A stretch of DNA of 64,000 bases. It comes from Allomuricauda sp. M10. Lineage in GTDB: Bacteria > Bacteroidota > Bacteroidia > Flavobacteriales > Flavobacteriaceae. The notes beneath the pieces were generated by a model. The model saw nothing but the letters and a program-made list of their open reading frames with translations, searched no databases and was not told the DNA's origin. Positions 45,968-55,584 of this stretch are shown here, in pieces (the first letter of the stretch is position 1; every line of letters begins with the position of its first letter). The stretch is from assembly GCF_020782875.1 (NCBI RefSeq), contig NZ_JAJGBN010000005.1:62001-126000 (forward strand), written 5' to 3'. The translations under genes and the position numbers were made by a program.

Positions 45968-46014
45968 GCATTATGCACAACTAGCTTATATACTCAACTT
46001 TCTTGTGTATATGC
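45968..46014. repeat. Short inverted repeat upstream of the DUF2971 gene
   Basis: GCATTATGCACAA (45968-45980) pairs with TTGTGTATATGC (46003-46014) over most positions. The left arm is the inverse of the arm closing the 44810-44955 repeat, giving matching ends on both sides of the DUF2971 gene. Confidence 0.5.
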
Positions 46015-46158
46015 CACCAATTTGGTCATGTTATTCACAAGTTCTGCAATTGAGTGCAAAGCATAGCTTTGTTAATATTCAAAAAATCTTTAGGGGGAGT
46101 ATGAGTACTAAATGTAAGAATTTTCTAAAAAATCGGGGAGTACAAAAAGATTTAACCG

Positions 46159-46638
46159 TTATTTTTTATAATACTGGTTGCGATTGTGGCTCTTAATAAC
46201 TTCTAATCTACCTTCGTCAACCAGCCGCCGGAGAATGGCTGAAACATTTGATGAAGATGATACTACACCAAAATCTTCTTTTAATTTAATGACGACTTCA
46301 CTGTTATATCTTGGTTTCTTAAAAAAACCTTGATTTATGGATTCAATTAATCTTGATGTTAATCTTGTTTTTTCCTTTCTTGTTGAAGAAAGGATGAATC
46401 TGGGTTTAAATCCAACATTAAAATCAAGAACATCTTTAGGTTGAATGTTGATTGCAAGACATATTTCAATAAAATAAGACAAAGAAGTTTCTTCCCCAGA
46501 TTCTACATCTGAAATTTTCTTATAAGTAAACCCGGTCATTTCAACAACATCCTCAATTTGGAGTTTTTCTTTCTCCCTTTGCTTTTTTAACCGTTTACCT
46601 ATTGCTTTAAGGGCACTTGTCTTCTTATATCTAGACAT
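46159..46638 (-). CDS. XRE-family transcriptional regulator
   Basis: A 159-residue DNA-binding protein. An N-terminal XRE helix-turn-helix (about 10-65: LKKQREKEKLQIEDVVEMTGFTYKKISDVESGEE) is followed by a winged-helix-like C-terminal part (VVSSSSNVSAILRRLVDEGRLEVI). It heads the minus-strand defence block and is divergent from the RNA gene at 46745, so it may regulate either; no operator was identified. Confidence 0.82.
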   Translation of the reverse strand: MSRYKKTSALKAIGKRLKKQREKEKLQIEDVVEMTGFTYKKISDVESGEETSLSYFIEICLAINIQPKDVLDFNVGFKPRFILSSTRKEKTRLTSRLIESINQGFFKKPRYNSEVVIKLKEDFGVVSSSSNVSAILRRLVDEGRLEVIKSHNRNQYYKK

Positions 46639-46706
46639 AAGCCAAAGTGAGCAATAGAATCAGAGACAAAAAATTACATATAATATAATTTTGTCTTTTA
46701 ATTCCA

Positions 46707-46738
46707 ATTGTTTATGTTTGGAGTTAGAAATATATTTG
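46707..46738 (+). promoter_or_regulatory. Promoter of the nested-hairpin RNA
   Basis: ATTG (46707-46710) is followed after 20 nt by TATATTTG (46731-46738), an exact TAnnTTTG -7 element. Transcription would begin near 46745. The next protein gene on this strand starts 620 nt away. Confidence 0.6.
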
Positions 46739-46744
46739 CGATAC

Positions 46745-46918
46745 TTCGTGTAAAAACATTTGAAGCAATCGCTTTGAATCTCTCGCTAGAAAACTGGTAA
46801 TTTTTGCACTAGAGACGATAAGCAGATTGGCTCACGACCCGGGCGTGAGCTCTTCTTATCAGTGCAAGGTATACCAGTACCGCTAGCGGGTAAGTTGAGT
46901 TTCACGCCCAACTTTTTT
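46745..46918 (+). ncRNA. Candidate structured small RNA with promoter and terminator
   Basis: Five helices nest in order. They are CGCTAG/CTAGCG (46784, 46883), CTGGTA/TACCAG (46794, 46872), TGCACT/AGTGCA (46805, 46861), GATAAG/CTTATC (46817, 46855) and GCTCACG/CGTGAGC (46830, 46844) closing an ACCCGGG loop. A terminator AAGTTG/CAACTT with a T6 tract (46892-46918) follows, and a promoter precedes. No open frame of note lies inside. The long rod with internal bulges superficially resembles 6S-type RNA, but I cannot assign a family. Ends are estimated. Confidence 0.65.
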
Positions 46919-47363
46919 CATAGCGTTTGATTTCTTTTGCTTTTCGGGATGTCGCCCAACCAGCGGGTTATGGGAAACATTTGGCAACTTTTTCATGTAG
47001 GGTTCACTTTGTGTGATTGTCCTGTTTTTGGGACTTCACATTCAGTGTTCGATATCCTATTTAAAAAGAAACCAAAGAACCCCGTATAATCCCAAGACTA
47101 GGGTTGTGGGATACCCGTTACACTGATTTTTCGGTTCGCAATATCCTTTAGTCCCACAACTAACGACTACACTTTTTGGGTAACCGACCCAGCACGAAAT
47201 CATGGTCTTTTTTGGTTAAGGAATCCATTTCCATGGGCTTTTTTCCCTTGGACAGGATGGCCTTTGTCCGAACCTTGATGCCCTTCTGGAAGTTACGACT
47301 TTCCCGTGGCTTTTTTGGGTAGTGTGATGAACAACTAACAAAGAAATCAAACGAACTCAATTT
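46919..47363. other. Intergenic region before susC with an inverted repeat and possible gene remnant
   Basis: GTTGTGGGA (47103-47111) and TCCCACAAC (47152-47160) form a perfect 9-bp inverted repeat 40 nt apart. To its right, a minus-strand open frame ending at 47160 gives a basic peptide (PMEMDSLTKKDHDFVLG near its end) that may be the tail of a displaced gene, but it has no credible start. No clear promoter for susC was recognised. Confidence 0.4.
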
Positions 47364-50300
47364 ATGAAAAAATCAAAATCACGCATGTACAGGGTTTTCC
47401 TGTTCATGTCACTATATGTCTTTTTAATGCCTTTTTTCGCGAACACAATGCAGGCGGGCACAGTCTTGGAACCACCACAAGTCACTGTTTCCGGCACCGT
47501 GACCGATACTTCGGGGAATCCCCTGGCCGGGGTGAACCTTGTGGTGGAATCCAAGAATATTGGAACTATTTCAGAATTAGATGGTTCCTTTTCTATCAAT
47601 GCGGGTCCTACAGATGTGCTTATCTTTTCCATGGTTGGTTTTAAATCCCTTACTGTCCCGATTGAGGGTAGGGAACAAGTGATTGTCCAAATGGAAGAGG
47701 ATGTCACTGTGTTGGGGGAAGTGGTCCTCAATGCGGGTTACTATACCGTCTCGGAGCGGGAGAGGACCGGTTCCATTGAAAGGGTTGAATCCATTGATAT
47801 TGAAAAACAGCCGATTTCCAATCCCTTGGCGGCTCTTCAAGGGCGTGTGGCCGGAGTTGAAATTGAACAGGTTTCCGGATTGCCGGGTTCCAATTTCAAG
47901 ATACAGATCAGGGGTCGGAACAGTATCCGTTCAGGGGCCAATGAACCCCTCTACATCATTGATGGTGTTCCCTATGCCTCCAACACCTTGGGGGAGTCAC
48001 AGGCATCATTGCCCTTACCCGGTGGGGGGATAAGCCCTTTGAACAACATCAATCCTTCCGATATTGAAAGCATCGAAATCCTCAAGGATGCGGATGCCAC
48101 GGCCATCTATGGGTCCCGAGGGGCCAATGGGGTGGTGCTGATCACAACAAAAAAAGGGAATTCTGGAGCCACCAAAATTGAGGTGGGCCTGCAAACAGGC
48201 TTGGGAAGAATTGCCAACAAGGTCGATCTTTTGGATACACCGGGGTATCTGGCAATGAGGAGGGAGGCCTTTGCCAATGATGGCATTGATCCCATCCCTT
48301 TCTACGCCTTTGATGTGAACGGGACCTGGGACATGGACAGGCATACGGATTGGCAAAGGAAATTGTTCGGCAATACCTCCTATCTTACCGATGTCCAAGG
48401 CTCCATTTCGGGGGGAAATGAAACCACGCAGTTCTTGGTCAGTGGCAACTTTCACAGGCAGACCAGTGTCTTTCCCGGGGATTTCAACAATGATAAGATC
48501 GGGGTATTGAGCAATCTGGGCCACAGGTCCGCGAACGATCGATTCTCCATACAGTTGTCCACCACCTTCAGTGCCAACAAGAACCGACTTCCAGGGGACG
48601 GATTGTTGGTATTGGATGCCCTTAACTTGGCTCCCAATGCCCCGGAGCTATATACGGAAGATGGCGTGTTGAACTGGGAGAATTCGACTTGGAGCAATCC
48701 CTTGGCCAAGCTTCATGGCAACTACACCTCGGATGGGAAGACATTGATTTCGAATGCGCGCTTGGAATATCGCTTGGTCGATGGTCTAAGGGCCAGTGCA
48801 TCCCTGGGCTATACGGAAAACCATCTTCGTGAGTTGACAACCGTTCCTTCCACGATCTATGACCCTGCCTATGGGATAGGGCCGGAGGCTTCCTATGCCG
48901 TGCACAATACAGGGGAAAGGACTTCCTATATCATGGAGCCACAACTTCACTATGACCGTGATTTTGGTGTGCTACGATTGACCACATTGGTCGGACTAAC
49001 CTTTCAGGGGCAAACAACGCAAAGACGTTCCCAATTTGCCTTTGGGTTCACCAACAATGGCTTGATGGACAATCTATCGGCGGCCTCCAGTCAATTCCCC
49101 ATAGCGGATGTGACCGAGGAATATCGGTATCAGGCTCTTTATGGACGGGTGAACCTGGCGGTGAAGGATCGCTACTTTTTGAATTTCACCGGGCGGCGTG
49201 ATGGTTCCAGTCGGTTTGGGACCGATAAGCGCTTTGCCAATTTTGGTGCCATCGGGGCAGCCTATGTTTTTTCAAGGGAAGCGTTAATCCGACAAGGGTT
49301 TCCAATGCTGAGCTTTGGAAAGCTTAGGGGGAGTTATGGTACCTCCGGCAGTGATCAAATAGGGGACTACCAATACCTGGATACCTACTCCTTTGGTACA
49401 CAACAATACCAAAATACCATTGGGCTGTACCCCACACGATTGTTCAACCCGAACTTCAGTTGGGAGGAAAACAAGAAATTGGAAGTTGCCCTGGAACTCG
49501 GATTTTTTGATGACCGGATATTTTTGAGCGGTACTTATTATAGGAACCGCTCCACCAACCAATTGGTGGGGATACCCCTTCCGGCGACCACGGGATTTTC
49601 CTCGGTGAATGCCAATCTGAACGCGACGGTGGAGAATACGGGATGGGAGTTCGAACTGAAGACGGTCAACATCAACGGAAAGAATTTTTCTTGGTCCACC
49701 GGGCTGAACCTTACCGTTCCCCGGAACCGATTGGTTTCATTTCCCGATCTGGAAGGTTCCACCTATGCCAATCAATTGGTGATAGGCCAACCGTTGAACA
49801 TTTCCAAGGTATATCGGTCCAATGGTGTCAATCCGGGGACAGGGTTGTATGAATTCGAGGACTTCAATGGTGATGGGGTCATATCAAGCCCGGAGGACCG
49901 ACAAATGGTAATGGACCTGAACCCATCCTTCTATGGAGGCCTTACCAATACGGTCACTATCGGGAAATTCAAATGGGATATGCTCTTTCAATTCACGAAA
50001 CAACAGGGTAGTGGGTATTGGACCCCGGGCAATATCATTGTGGGTGGTTTGGCCAATCAGCCAACGTCTGTATTGCAACGTTGGCAGCAGGAAGGGGATT
50101 TGGTGCCTTTCCAACGTTTTTCCACAGGGGCATCCCAAGAGGCAGCCCAAGCTTTCCGGCAATATACACAGAGCGATGTCTCCATTACCGATGCTTCCTA
50201 TATCCGATTGAAGACACTCTCCCTGTCGTATCAGCTTAGGGAAAAAAAGCACCACGGATTTGGCTGCGAGCTATACCTCAGGGGACAGAACCTGTTGACC

Positions 50301-50396
50301 CTTACAGGATATGATGGTCTGGATCCGGAGACACTGAGCAATCAGGCCGTTCCACCATTGAGGGTGGTGACCTTGGGCACAAGACTAACTTTTTAA
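47364..50396 (+). CDS. SusC/RagA-family TonB-linked outer-membrane transporter
   Basis: A 1010-residue barrel transporter with a signal peptide (about 1-33), a carboxypeptidase-D-like domain (VTVSGTVTDTSGNPLAGVNLVV ... FSMVGFKSL, about 40-125) and the SusC plug signature (PLAALQGRVAGVEIEQVSG, IRGRNSIRSGANEPLYIIDGVPY, SIEILKDADATAIYGSRGANGVVLITTKKG). It works with the SusD lipoprotein encoded 10 nt downstream to import large oligomers. A metalloprotease third gene, and no glycan-degrading genes, suggests peptides as substrate (RagAB-like); that is inference. Confidence 0.92.
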   Translation: MKKSKSRMYRVFLFMSLYVFLMPFFANTMQAGTVLEPPQVTVSGTVTDTSGNPLAGVNLVVESKNIGTISELDGSFSINAGPTDVLIFSMVGFKSLTVPIEGREQVIVQMEEDVTVLGEVVLNAGYYTVSERERTGSIERVESIDIEKQPISNPLAALQGRVAGVEIEQVSGLPGSNFKIQIRGRNSIRSGANEPLYIIDGVPYASNTLGESQASLPLPGGGISPLNNINPSDIESIEILKDADATAIYGSRGANGVVLITTKKGNSGATKIEVGLQTGLGRIANKVDLLDTPGYLAMRREAFANDGIDPIPFYAFDVNGTWDMDRHTDWQRKLFGNTSYLTDVQGSISGGNETTQFLVSGNFHRQTSVFPGDFNNDKIGVLSNLGHRSANDRFSIQLSTTFSANKNRLPGDGLLVLDALNLAPNAPELYTEDGVLNWENSTWSNPLAKLHGNYTSDGKTLISNARLEYRLVDGLRASASLGYTENHLRELTTVPSTIYDPAYGIGPEASYAVHNTGERTSYIMEPQLHYDRDFGVLRLTTLVGLTFQGQTTQRRSQFAFGFTNNGLMDNLSAASSQFPIADVTEEYRYQALYGRVNLAVKDRYFLNFTGRRDGSSRFGTDKRFANFGAIGAAYVFSREALIRQGFPMLSFGKLRGSYGTSGSDQIGDYQYLDTYSFGTQQYQNTIGLYPTRLFNPNFSWEENKKLEVALELGFFDDRIFLSGTYYRNRSTNQLVGIPLPATTGFSSVNANLNATVENTGWEFELKTVNINGKNFSWSTGLNLTVPRNRLVSFPDLEGSTYANQLVIGQPLNISKVYRSNGVNPGTGLYEFEDFNGDGVISSPEDRQMVMDLNPSFYGGLTNTVTIGKFKWDMLFQFTKQQGSGYWTPGNIIVGGLANQPTSVLQRWQQEGDLVPFQRFSTGASQEAAQAFRQYTQSDVSITDASYIRLKTLSLSYQLREKKHHGFGCELYLRGQNLLTLTGYDGLDPETLSNQAVPPLRVVTLGTRLTF

Positions 50397-50406
50397 ACAA
50401 AACAAG

Positions 50407-51804
50407 ATGAATACAAGAAATATATTGACTTGGTTGCCAAAACATATCGTTGGCCTTATGGGTATGATCCTTCTGACCCTTTCCTGTGAGGACTATTTGG
50501 AAGTGGATCCCCCAAAGAACCAGTTGACCGGTGAGGTGGTCTTTGAGAATGCCGCAACTGTGGATGCCGCTTTTGCACACATTTATGCAGAACTCAGGGA
50601 AAATGGTTTTACAACCGGGGGTACACAAGGACTGTCCTACCTAATGGGGCATTATTCGGATGAATTGGAGCTTTACAGTTCCTCCCTTCCGGCTGTGCTC
50701 AATTATACCAATAATACCGTGCTGCCCTCGGACAACAGTGTCAAGAACCTTTGGGATACTGGTTATGGACTTGTCTATGCGGCCAATGCGCTACTGGAGG
50801 GCGTTTCAAGCTCCGGTTCCCTGACGGAAGGCGAGAAAGGGCGATTTCTCGGTGAAGCCTATTTTATAAGGGCCTTCATCCACTTCCATTTGGTGAACCT
50901 CTTTGGGGAGATTCCCTATATAATGACCACGGACTATGACGAAAACAAGGATGTTGGTAGACTGGAATTGGCAATGGTCTACCAAAACATTGAGGACGAT
51001 CTTCTGCTGGCAAAGGAGCTGCTTGCATTATCAGCAACCGATTTCGAAAGGTTTCGTCCGGATTATTGGACCGCATCCGCCTTGTTGGCCCGGGTATACC
51101 TGTACCAAGAAAATTGGCAATTGGCGATTGATGAGGCCTCGGCTATCCTAGGTGATAGCGCGTATGCACTCAATACTGATATGGATAGGGTGTTCCTAAA
51201 GGATAGCCCGGAGACCCTTTGGCAACTGGGACCCGGCCTTCCGGGGAACAACACCAAGGAAGCGTTCACCTTTGTGATCGTGAACGGACCGCCTCCCAAT
51301 TCGGCATTGACCCAGTCCCTGATAAACAGTTTTGAGGAAGGCGACGCGCGATTGGAGCAATGGGTGGGGTCGGTCACGGATGGATCGGAAACTTGGTATT
51401 TCCCGTACAAATACAGTGAATATGTGCCGACGGCATCCACCCAGGAATGTTCCATCATCTTTCGATTGGTGGAACAGTATCTGATTTTGGCGGAAGCCAA
51501 TGCCCAATTGGGAAATCTTGGTACTGCCCTGGAATTTTTGAACACGGTTCGCGGCAGGGCCACCTTGCCTTTTCTCGACAACTTGGACCAGGCTTCGCTA
51601 TTGCAAGCCGTTCAAGCGGAACGAAGGGTTGAGTTTTTTTCCGAACAGGGCCATCGGTTCTTTGATCTCAAACGCACCGGTAGGGCCGATGCTGTATTGG
51701 CGCCTATCAAACCGGGGTGGGAGAGTACGGACCGATTGCTGCCCATCCCGGAATCGGAACTGCTGTTGAACCCCAATCTATTGCCGCAGAATGAAGGGTA
51801 TTGA
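50407..51804 (+). CDS. SusD/RagB-family nutrient-binding lipoprotein
   Basis: A 465-residue surface lipoprotein with a lipobox ending LTLSC (Cys27) followed by EDYLEVDPPKN, typical of SusD starts. The helical TPR-like part (LGEAYFIRAFIHFHLVNLFGEIPYI) and the C-terminal motif ERRVEFFSEQGHRFFDLKRTG are intact. It caps the SusC barrel encoded just upstream. Confidence 0.93.
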   Translation: MNTRNILTWLPKHIVGLMGMILLTLSCEDYLEVDPPKNQLTGEVVFENAATVDAAFAHIYAELRENGFTTGGTQGLSYLMGHYSDELELYSSSLPAVLNYTNNTVLPSDNSVKNLWDTGYGLVYAANALLEGVSSSGSLTEGEKGRFLGEAYFIRAFIHFHLVNLFGEIPYIMTTDYDENKDVGRLELAMVYQNIEDDLLLAKELLALSATDFERFRPDYWTASALLARVYLYQENWQLAIDEASAILGDSAYALNTDMDRVFLKDSPETLWQLGPGLPGNNTKEAFTFVIVNGPPPNSALTQSLINSFEEGDARLEQWVGSVTDGSETWYFPYKYSEYVPTASTQECSIIFRLVEQYLILAEANAQLGNLGTALEFLNTVRGRATLPFLDNLDQASLLQAVQAERRVEFFSEQGHRFFDLKRTGRADAVLAPIKPGWESTDRLLPIPESELLLNPNLLPQNEGY

Positions 51805-51832
51805 GGTGCATATAGGTCTATTGAAAATATAC

Positions 51833-54094
51833 ATGAAGCATCGATTTTTGTTTTCATGCATTGTTTGGTTAGCGGTCTGTCCCCTCTGGGGGCAGGCCAA
51901 TTTTGGCATCAAGGGCCATTTGGAAAACGAACGCCTTCTGTTGGAACTGGATTCCATCATATGGGATGTCCCGGTACTGTTCGTACGCCATGGCAAAGGC
52001 CAACACCAGGTGGTCTGGTCCAGGGAAGGGAACCATGTCCTTTTGACACTGGACAGAGTACGTTCGGCATTGGGATTTTACCTTCCCATTTATGACAATT
52101 ATGTCATAGAATCCCATATCCTGGGGCGTTTTCCCATCCTAAAGGAACGAAGCCACGGGGGTTCTGTGTTTATCGATGCCACGGAACTGTTTTTACAGAC
52201 CCCGATAAAATGGGGGTTGGAGGGCCCTGAGACCGTGCATATCGACCAGTCGTACATAACGGATGTGTCCTATTTGGACAAGGAGACCATAATCCGGACC
52301 AAACGGACTACTGCGTATCGCAATTCCAGAAGGACCAAGGAGGTGTACTTCAGTTTCTTTGCGTTGCCAAATCCTATGGTGCCACGATTGTTTGACCATA
52401 GGATGGCCTTTACCTACGAAGACCAATACGATATCATCAATGAACAGGTTAAAACGGAGATCGGCAGCATTTCACGCTGGCGCTTGGAAAAAAAGGACAA
52501 AGGAGCGGTTATCAGCGACCCCATCAAGCCCATTGTCCTTTATCTCGATCCCAAGACCCCCGATAAATGGAAGCCCTATATCAAGGCCGGAGTACTGGAG
52601 TGGTTGCCCGCATTTGAGAAGGCAGGTTTTAGCAATGCCATTGAAGTCAGGGAATTACCGCGAGGCATTGGTGATCATATTGAAAACAGCGTCAATTATT
52701 CCATGATCCGATGGGCGAAGTATGTGGATGTAAGGGGAAGCCAAATACGGGGAGGGTCCTCGGTGAGGAAGATCGTTGATAAACGTACCGGGGAAATCTT
52801 AAAGGGGGATATCCTTTTGGCCAATCCTTTCCCAAGCCTTACCGATGATTATATCGTGCGCTGTGCCCCGTTGGACCCAAGAGCGCAGCAATATCCCCTG
52901 CCGGATGATCTTAAAGGCGAATTGTTGCAGTATGTAACGGCACATGAAATGGGCCATATCCTGGGCATCCGGGATGCGAATTTTGGGGAGTTTGCCTATC
53001 CGTTGGAGCGCATTCGGGATGCCGAGTGGTTGGAAACCATGGGACATACCCCGAGCGTGATGAGCTATTGCAGGCATAACCATGTGGCCCAACCGGAGGA
53101 TGGCATACCGGCCCATCTTTTGATCCAAAAGGTGGGACCCATGGATGCGTTCCAGATACAATGGGGGTACGGTCAGATTGCAGGGGTGGAAAGTCCGGAA
53201 GTCGAAAGGCCCTATTTGGACACCCTTGTGGGCCAACAGGACAGTCTGCCTTGGTTGCGTTATAACCTTGGAACCTTTGAAACCCTTGGTCCCGGTAGTG
53301 CGAATGAAGTAGTGGGAAGTGATGATCCCATAAAAAGTACGGTGCTGGGCCAAAAAAATCTTCAAAGGGTATTGGAGCTGTTGCCGACCCTGAACAATAA
53401 TCAAAGGGATGATGAACTTTTGGAACGGTTATATGACCGGAGCCTGGAATTATGGTACCATCAAATGCTTCATATCCTATCCATGATCGGGGGATACGAA
53501 ATCCAATACAAGACCGGGGCACAGAACGGTCTTGTTTACGAACCCATTCCAATGGAGGACCAGATACAGGCCATGGACTTTCTGTTGCAAAATGTCTTGG
53601 ACACCCCTGATTGGCTGTCCCATCCATCGTTCTTGTCCAGGATTCGTTACACTACAAATGCGGATAAATTGTTTGAATATCGGGTAAAACTGTTGACCGA
53701 TATGATAAATCCATTACGTATCAGACGATTGGAACAAACGGAACTTTCCGGCAGCCATTCGGGATTGATCCAACAATTGGTCCTGATCCTGGGGTCACGG
53801 CTTTTCGGTGACCTGGAAGAAATGGACGGAGGAAAACGAGATCTTCAAATGACCTATCTGTCCCTGTTGTCCAAGGTCTTTCCAACGGATAACTTGAATG
53901 CCAGTGGTAACCTTGGTATCGATGGCTATGGATACGGAAGTTATGTGAGGAGCATATTTTATGTGCAGGCCCAAGGCATTCAAAAACTGTTGAAAAAGGG
54001 TCTTGGAAAGAAAATCGATTCGGTGGACAAAGCGCATTTGGAACTGTGCCTTTTAAAGGTAAACGGTATGCTGAGGGTGAACCGTGGGAATTGA
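51833..54094 (+). CDS. Zinc-dependent metalloprotease (DUF5117/DUF4953-type)
   Basis: A 753-residue exported protein. The signal peptide begins at MKHRFLFSCIVWLAVCPLWGQ, which sets the start at 51833 rather than the in-frame ATG at 51791 inside susD. The zinc motif is AHEMGHILGIRDAN (HExxHxxGxxD-like, near residue 380), followed by a met-turn-like PSVMSY. DUF5117-like segments flank it. It is the third gene of the susC-susD operon and probably trims peptides or proteins for import. Confidence 0.87.
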   Translation: MKHRFLFSCIVWLAVCPLWGQANFGIKGHLENERLLLELDSIIWDVPVLFVRHGKGQHQVVWSREGNHVLLTLDRVRSALGFYLPIYDNYVIESHILGRFPILKERSHGGSVFIDATELFLQTPIKWGLEGPETVHIDQSYITDVSYLDKETIIRTKRTTAYRNSRRTKEVYFSFFALPNPMVPRLFDHRMAFTYEDQYDIINEQVKTEIGSISRWRLEKKDKGAVISDPIKPIVLYLDPKTPDKWKPYIKAGVLEWLPAFEKAGFSNAIEVRELPRGIGDHIENSVNYSMIRWAKYVDVRGSQIRGGSSVRKIVDKRTGEILKGDILLANPFPSLTDDYIVRCAPLDPRAQQYPLPDDLKGELLQYVTAHEMGHILGIRDANFGEFAYPLERIRDAEWLETMGHTPSVMSYCRHNHVAQPEDGIPAHLLIQKVGPMDAFQIQWGYGQIAGVESPEVERPYLDTLVGQQDSLPWLRYNLGTFETLGPGSANEVVGSDDPIKSTVLGQKNLQRVLELLPTLNNNQRDDELLERLYDRSLELWYHQMLHILSMIGGYEIQYKTGAQNGLVYEPIPMEDQIQAMDFLLQNVLDTPDWLSHPSFLSRIRYTTNADKLFEYRVKLLTDMINPLRIRRLEQTELSGSHSGLIQQLVLILGSRLFGDLEEMDGGKRDLQMTYLSLLSKVFPTDNLNASGNLGIDGYGYGSYVRSIFYVQAQGIQKLLKKGLGKKIDSVDKAHLELCLLKVNGMLRVNRGN

Positions 54095-54103
54095 AAAAAG
54101 AAA

Positions 54104-54127
54104 GGAGCCTTTCCAGGCTCCCTCTTT
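54104..54127. terminator. Bidirectional terminator between the SusCD operon and the DUF6520 operon
   Basis: A stem GGAGCC/GGCTCC (54104-54109 with 54116-54121) with a 6-nt loop has A6 before it and CTCTTTTTT after it, serving both converging operons. Confidence 0.8.
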
Positions 54128-54132
54128 TTTGA

Positions 54133-54411
54133 TTAATTGGGTGTGACCCTCTTCAAAGGAATGCTACAGACGGTTGCCCCCGGAATTCGGTATACCTGCT
54201 TTCCTGCATAGGTACACATATAATCCCCATCCAAGGAACAATCCAAGTTGTTCACCTCTTGACATTTGGGTGACTGGGTGGCATCGAACACATACCCTTG
54301 GGTAATGGCTGCGTCATCAGCTGCTGCGTCAACAGCAGTAAAGGCACTTGTGGCAATGGCAAATACAATGGCCATGACCGGAATAATGAATTTGATCATT
54401 TTTGTTTTCAT
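54133..54411 (-). CDS. DUF6520-type small exported four-cysteine protein
   Basis: A 92-residue protein with a signal peptide (about 1-29) and a short mature part holding four cysteines (C50, C58, C66, C82) and ending SIPLKRVTPN. The pattern fits DUF6520 proteins of flavobacteria, whose function is unknown. It is the last gene of an operon with a MauE/DoxX membrane protein, whose relatives help form disulfides, so two disulfide bonds in this peptide are plausible. A signal, toxin or structural peptide are all possible. Confidence 0.72.
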   Translation of the reverse strand: MKTKMIKFIIPVMAIVFAIATSAFTAVDAAADDAAITQGYVFDATQSPKCQEVNNLDCSLDGDYMCTYAGKQVYRIPGATVCSIPLKRVTPN

Positions 54412-54438
54412 AATGAAATAATTAATAAATGTTAGGAT

Positions 54439-55584
54439 CTACTCTGTTGTACGGGTTTTCGATCTTCTCCCGCTACTGGCCAGTAGGTAATCTTTGATGT
54501 TTAGGTTGTTTGTCAATATGGAGCCATCAAAATAGGGTTCACGGGTCTCATATACCGAGATCTGTGTGTCCAACAATGCCACCAGATAACCCTCGTGGAC
54601 GGCAAATTCCCTTACTTTGTGTTTTTTGATGTCGTAGATGTAAAAACTATATTCATAGGATCCCTTGAGATAGTCGTATGCATCGACGATCGTGGCCTCG
54701 TCCAACATTTCCTCACTTTCATTTTTGCCCAGTCGGTCCGAAACTATCAGCAGTAGATTCCGGGACATACAAGTTGCCTTATTGATGAACAATGGTAGTG
54801 ATTTCATGGAGACATCGCCCTTTAGGTTCGGTTCAGCAAGTGAAATTTGGGCGGTTTCCACCGTATCTATGGTTCGGTGCCGATGTAGGCCCTTCATTTC
54901 AAGGTTCATCGTCATGAATTGGTTCCGGTAATAATACACATAGCCCAGCTTTGAAGTTTCCTTGGACAGCACCATTGTCCCATCCACATCGAAAATGCCG
55001 TCAATCTGCGCTTCCAATAGGGTAGTGTCCAATGTTACCTGAAAGCCGGTTGTTTTTTTGATGATTCCCAAAGTTGATTTTTGCGTCTTTGAACTAATGG
55101 TCCGGATGAACATTAGATGGCTGTCGACAGGAACTGCCCTATCGAAAAAAGCTGCTCCTTCCATCCATGCATAGGCCTTCCATTCTCCTAATCTGCCACG
55201 AAGGATAAAGGGCATGGTCCCGTCCATGACAAAAAAATAGGGAGGGAGTACCGAAGTATGTATGGAACGGTAACGTAACCCGTTGCCCGATGGTGTTAGG
55301 CGGATGGGCAAGGTGTCCCTTGTCCTCATGTTGACCTGTAACAAATGCCATGGGGCCGAACGATTGCCCAAATAAAGAAGGTCCCGGTCAAACCCGGCAA
55401 TGTAATAGGAGTTATGGATCACATCCAAATCGTATAGTTTCGTGATGGGGTGTGGTGGATATCTGCGGATGAAGGCATTGTTGCGGTGCACCTCTTGTTC
55501 GGATGAAAGGAACAGGATGACCATTAGACCAATGCTTAGTCCCATGGTTCCGAAGATTTTGATGTAACTGTTGTTCGCTATCAT
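54439..55584 (-). CDS. Membrane-anchored protein of unknown function, probable beta-propeller
   Basis: A 381-residue protein with one N-terminal membrane helix (about 8-27) and an extracytoplasmic beta-rich part with repeated strand-turn patterns (YIAGFDRDLLYLGN, YFFVMDGTMPFIL, IDGIFDVDGTMVLS, FYIYDIKKHKVREFAVHEGYLVALLDTQISVYE). I do not recognise a named family. The start at 55584 overlaps the MauE stop, while the frame open to 55683 would run through the MauE gene. It sits between the MauE-like and peptide genes, so a scaffold or receptor role for the peptide is possible. Confidence 0.72.
   Translation of the reverse strand: MIANNSYIKIFGTMGLSIGLMVILFLSSEQEVHRNNAFIRRYPPHPITKLYDLDVIHNSYYIAGFDRDLLYLGNRSAPWHLLQVNMRTRDTLPIRLTPSGNGLRYRSIHTSVLPPYFFVMDGTMPFILRGRLGEWKAYAWMEGAAFFDRAVPVDSHLMFIRTISSKTQKSTLGIIKKTTGFQVTLDTTLLEAQIDGIFDVDGTMVLSKETSKLGYVYYYRNQFMTMNLEMKGLHRHRTIDTVETAQISLAEPNLKGDVSMKSLPLFINKATCMSRNLLLIVSDRLGKNESEEMLDEATIVDAYDYLKGSYEYSFYIYDIKKHKVREFAVHEGYLVALLDTQISVYETREPYFDGSILTNNLNIKDYLLASSGRRSKTRTTE

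Noticed and set aside
46005-46196. 63-codon plus-strand frame overlapping the end of the XRE gene
   Set aside because: Cysteine-rich random-looking composition and overlap with a better-supported gene and repeat.
46745-46918. Retron non-coding RNA
   Set aside because: The long hairpin would fit, but there is no reverse transcriptase gene in the window.
47160-47360. Minus-strand 66-codon frame before susC
   Set aside because: The first part runs across the likely susC control region. Only the last third looks protein-like, so at most a remnant.
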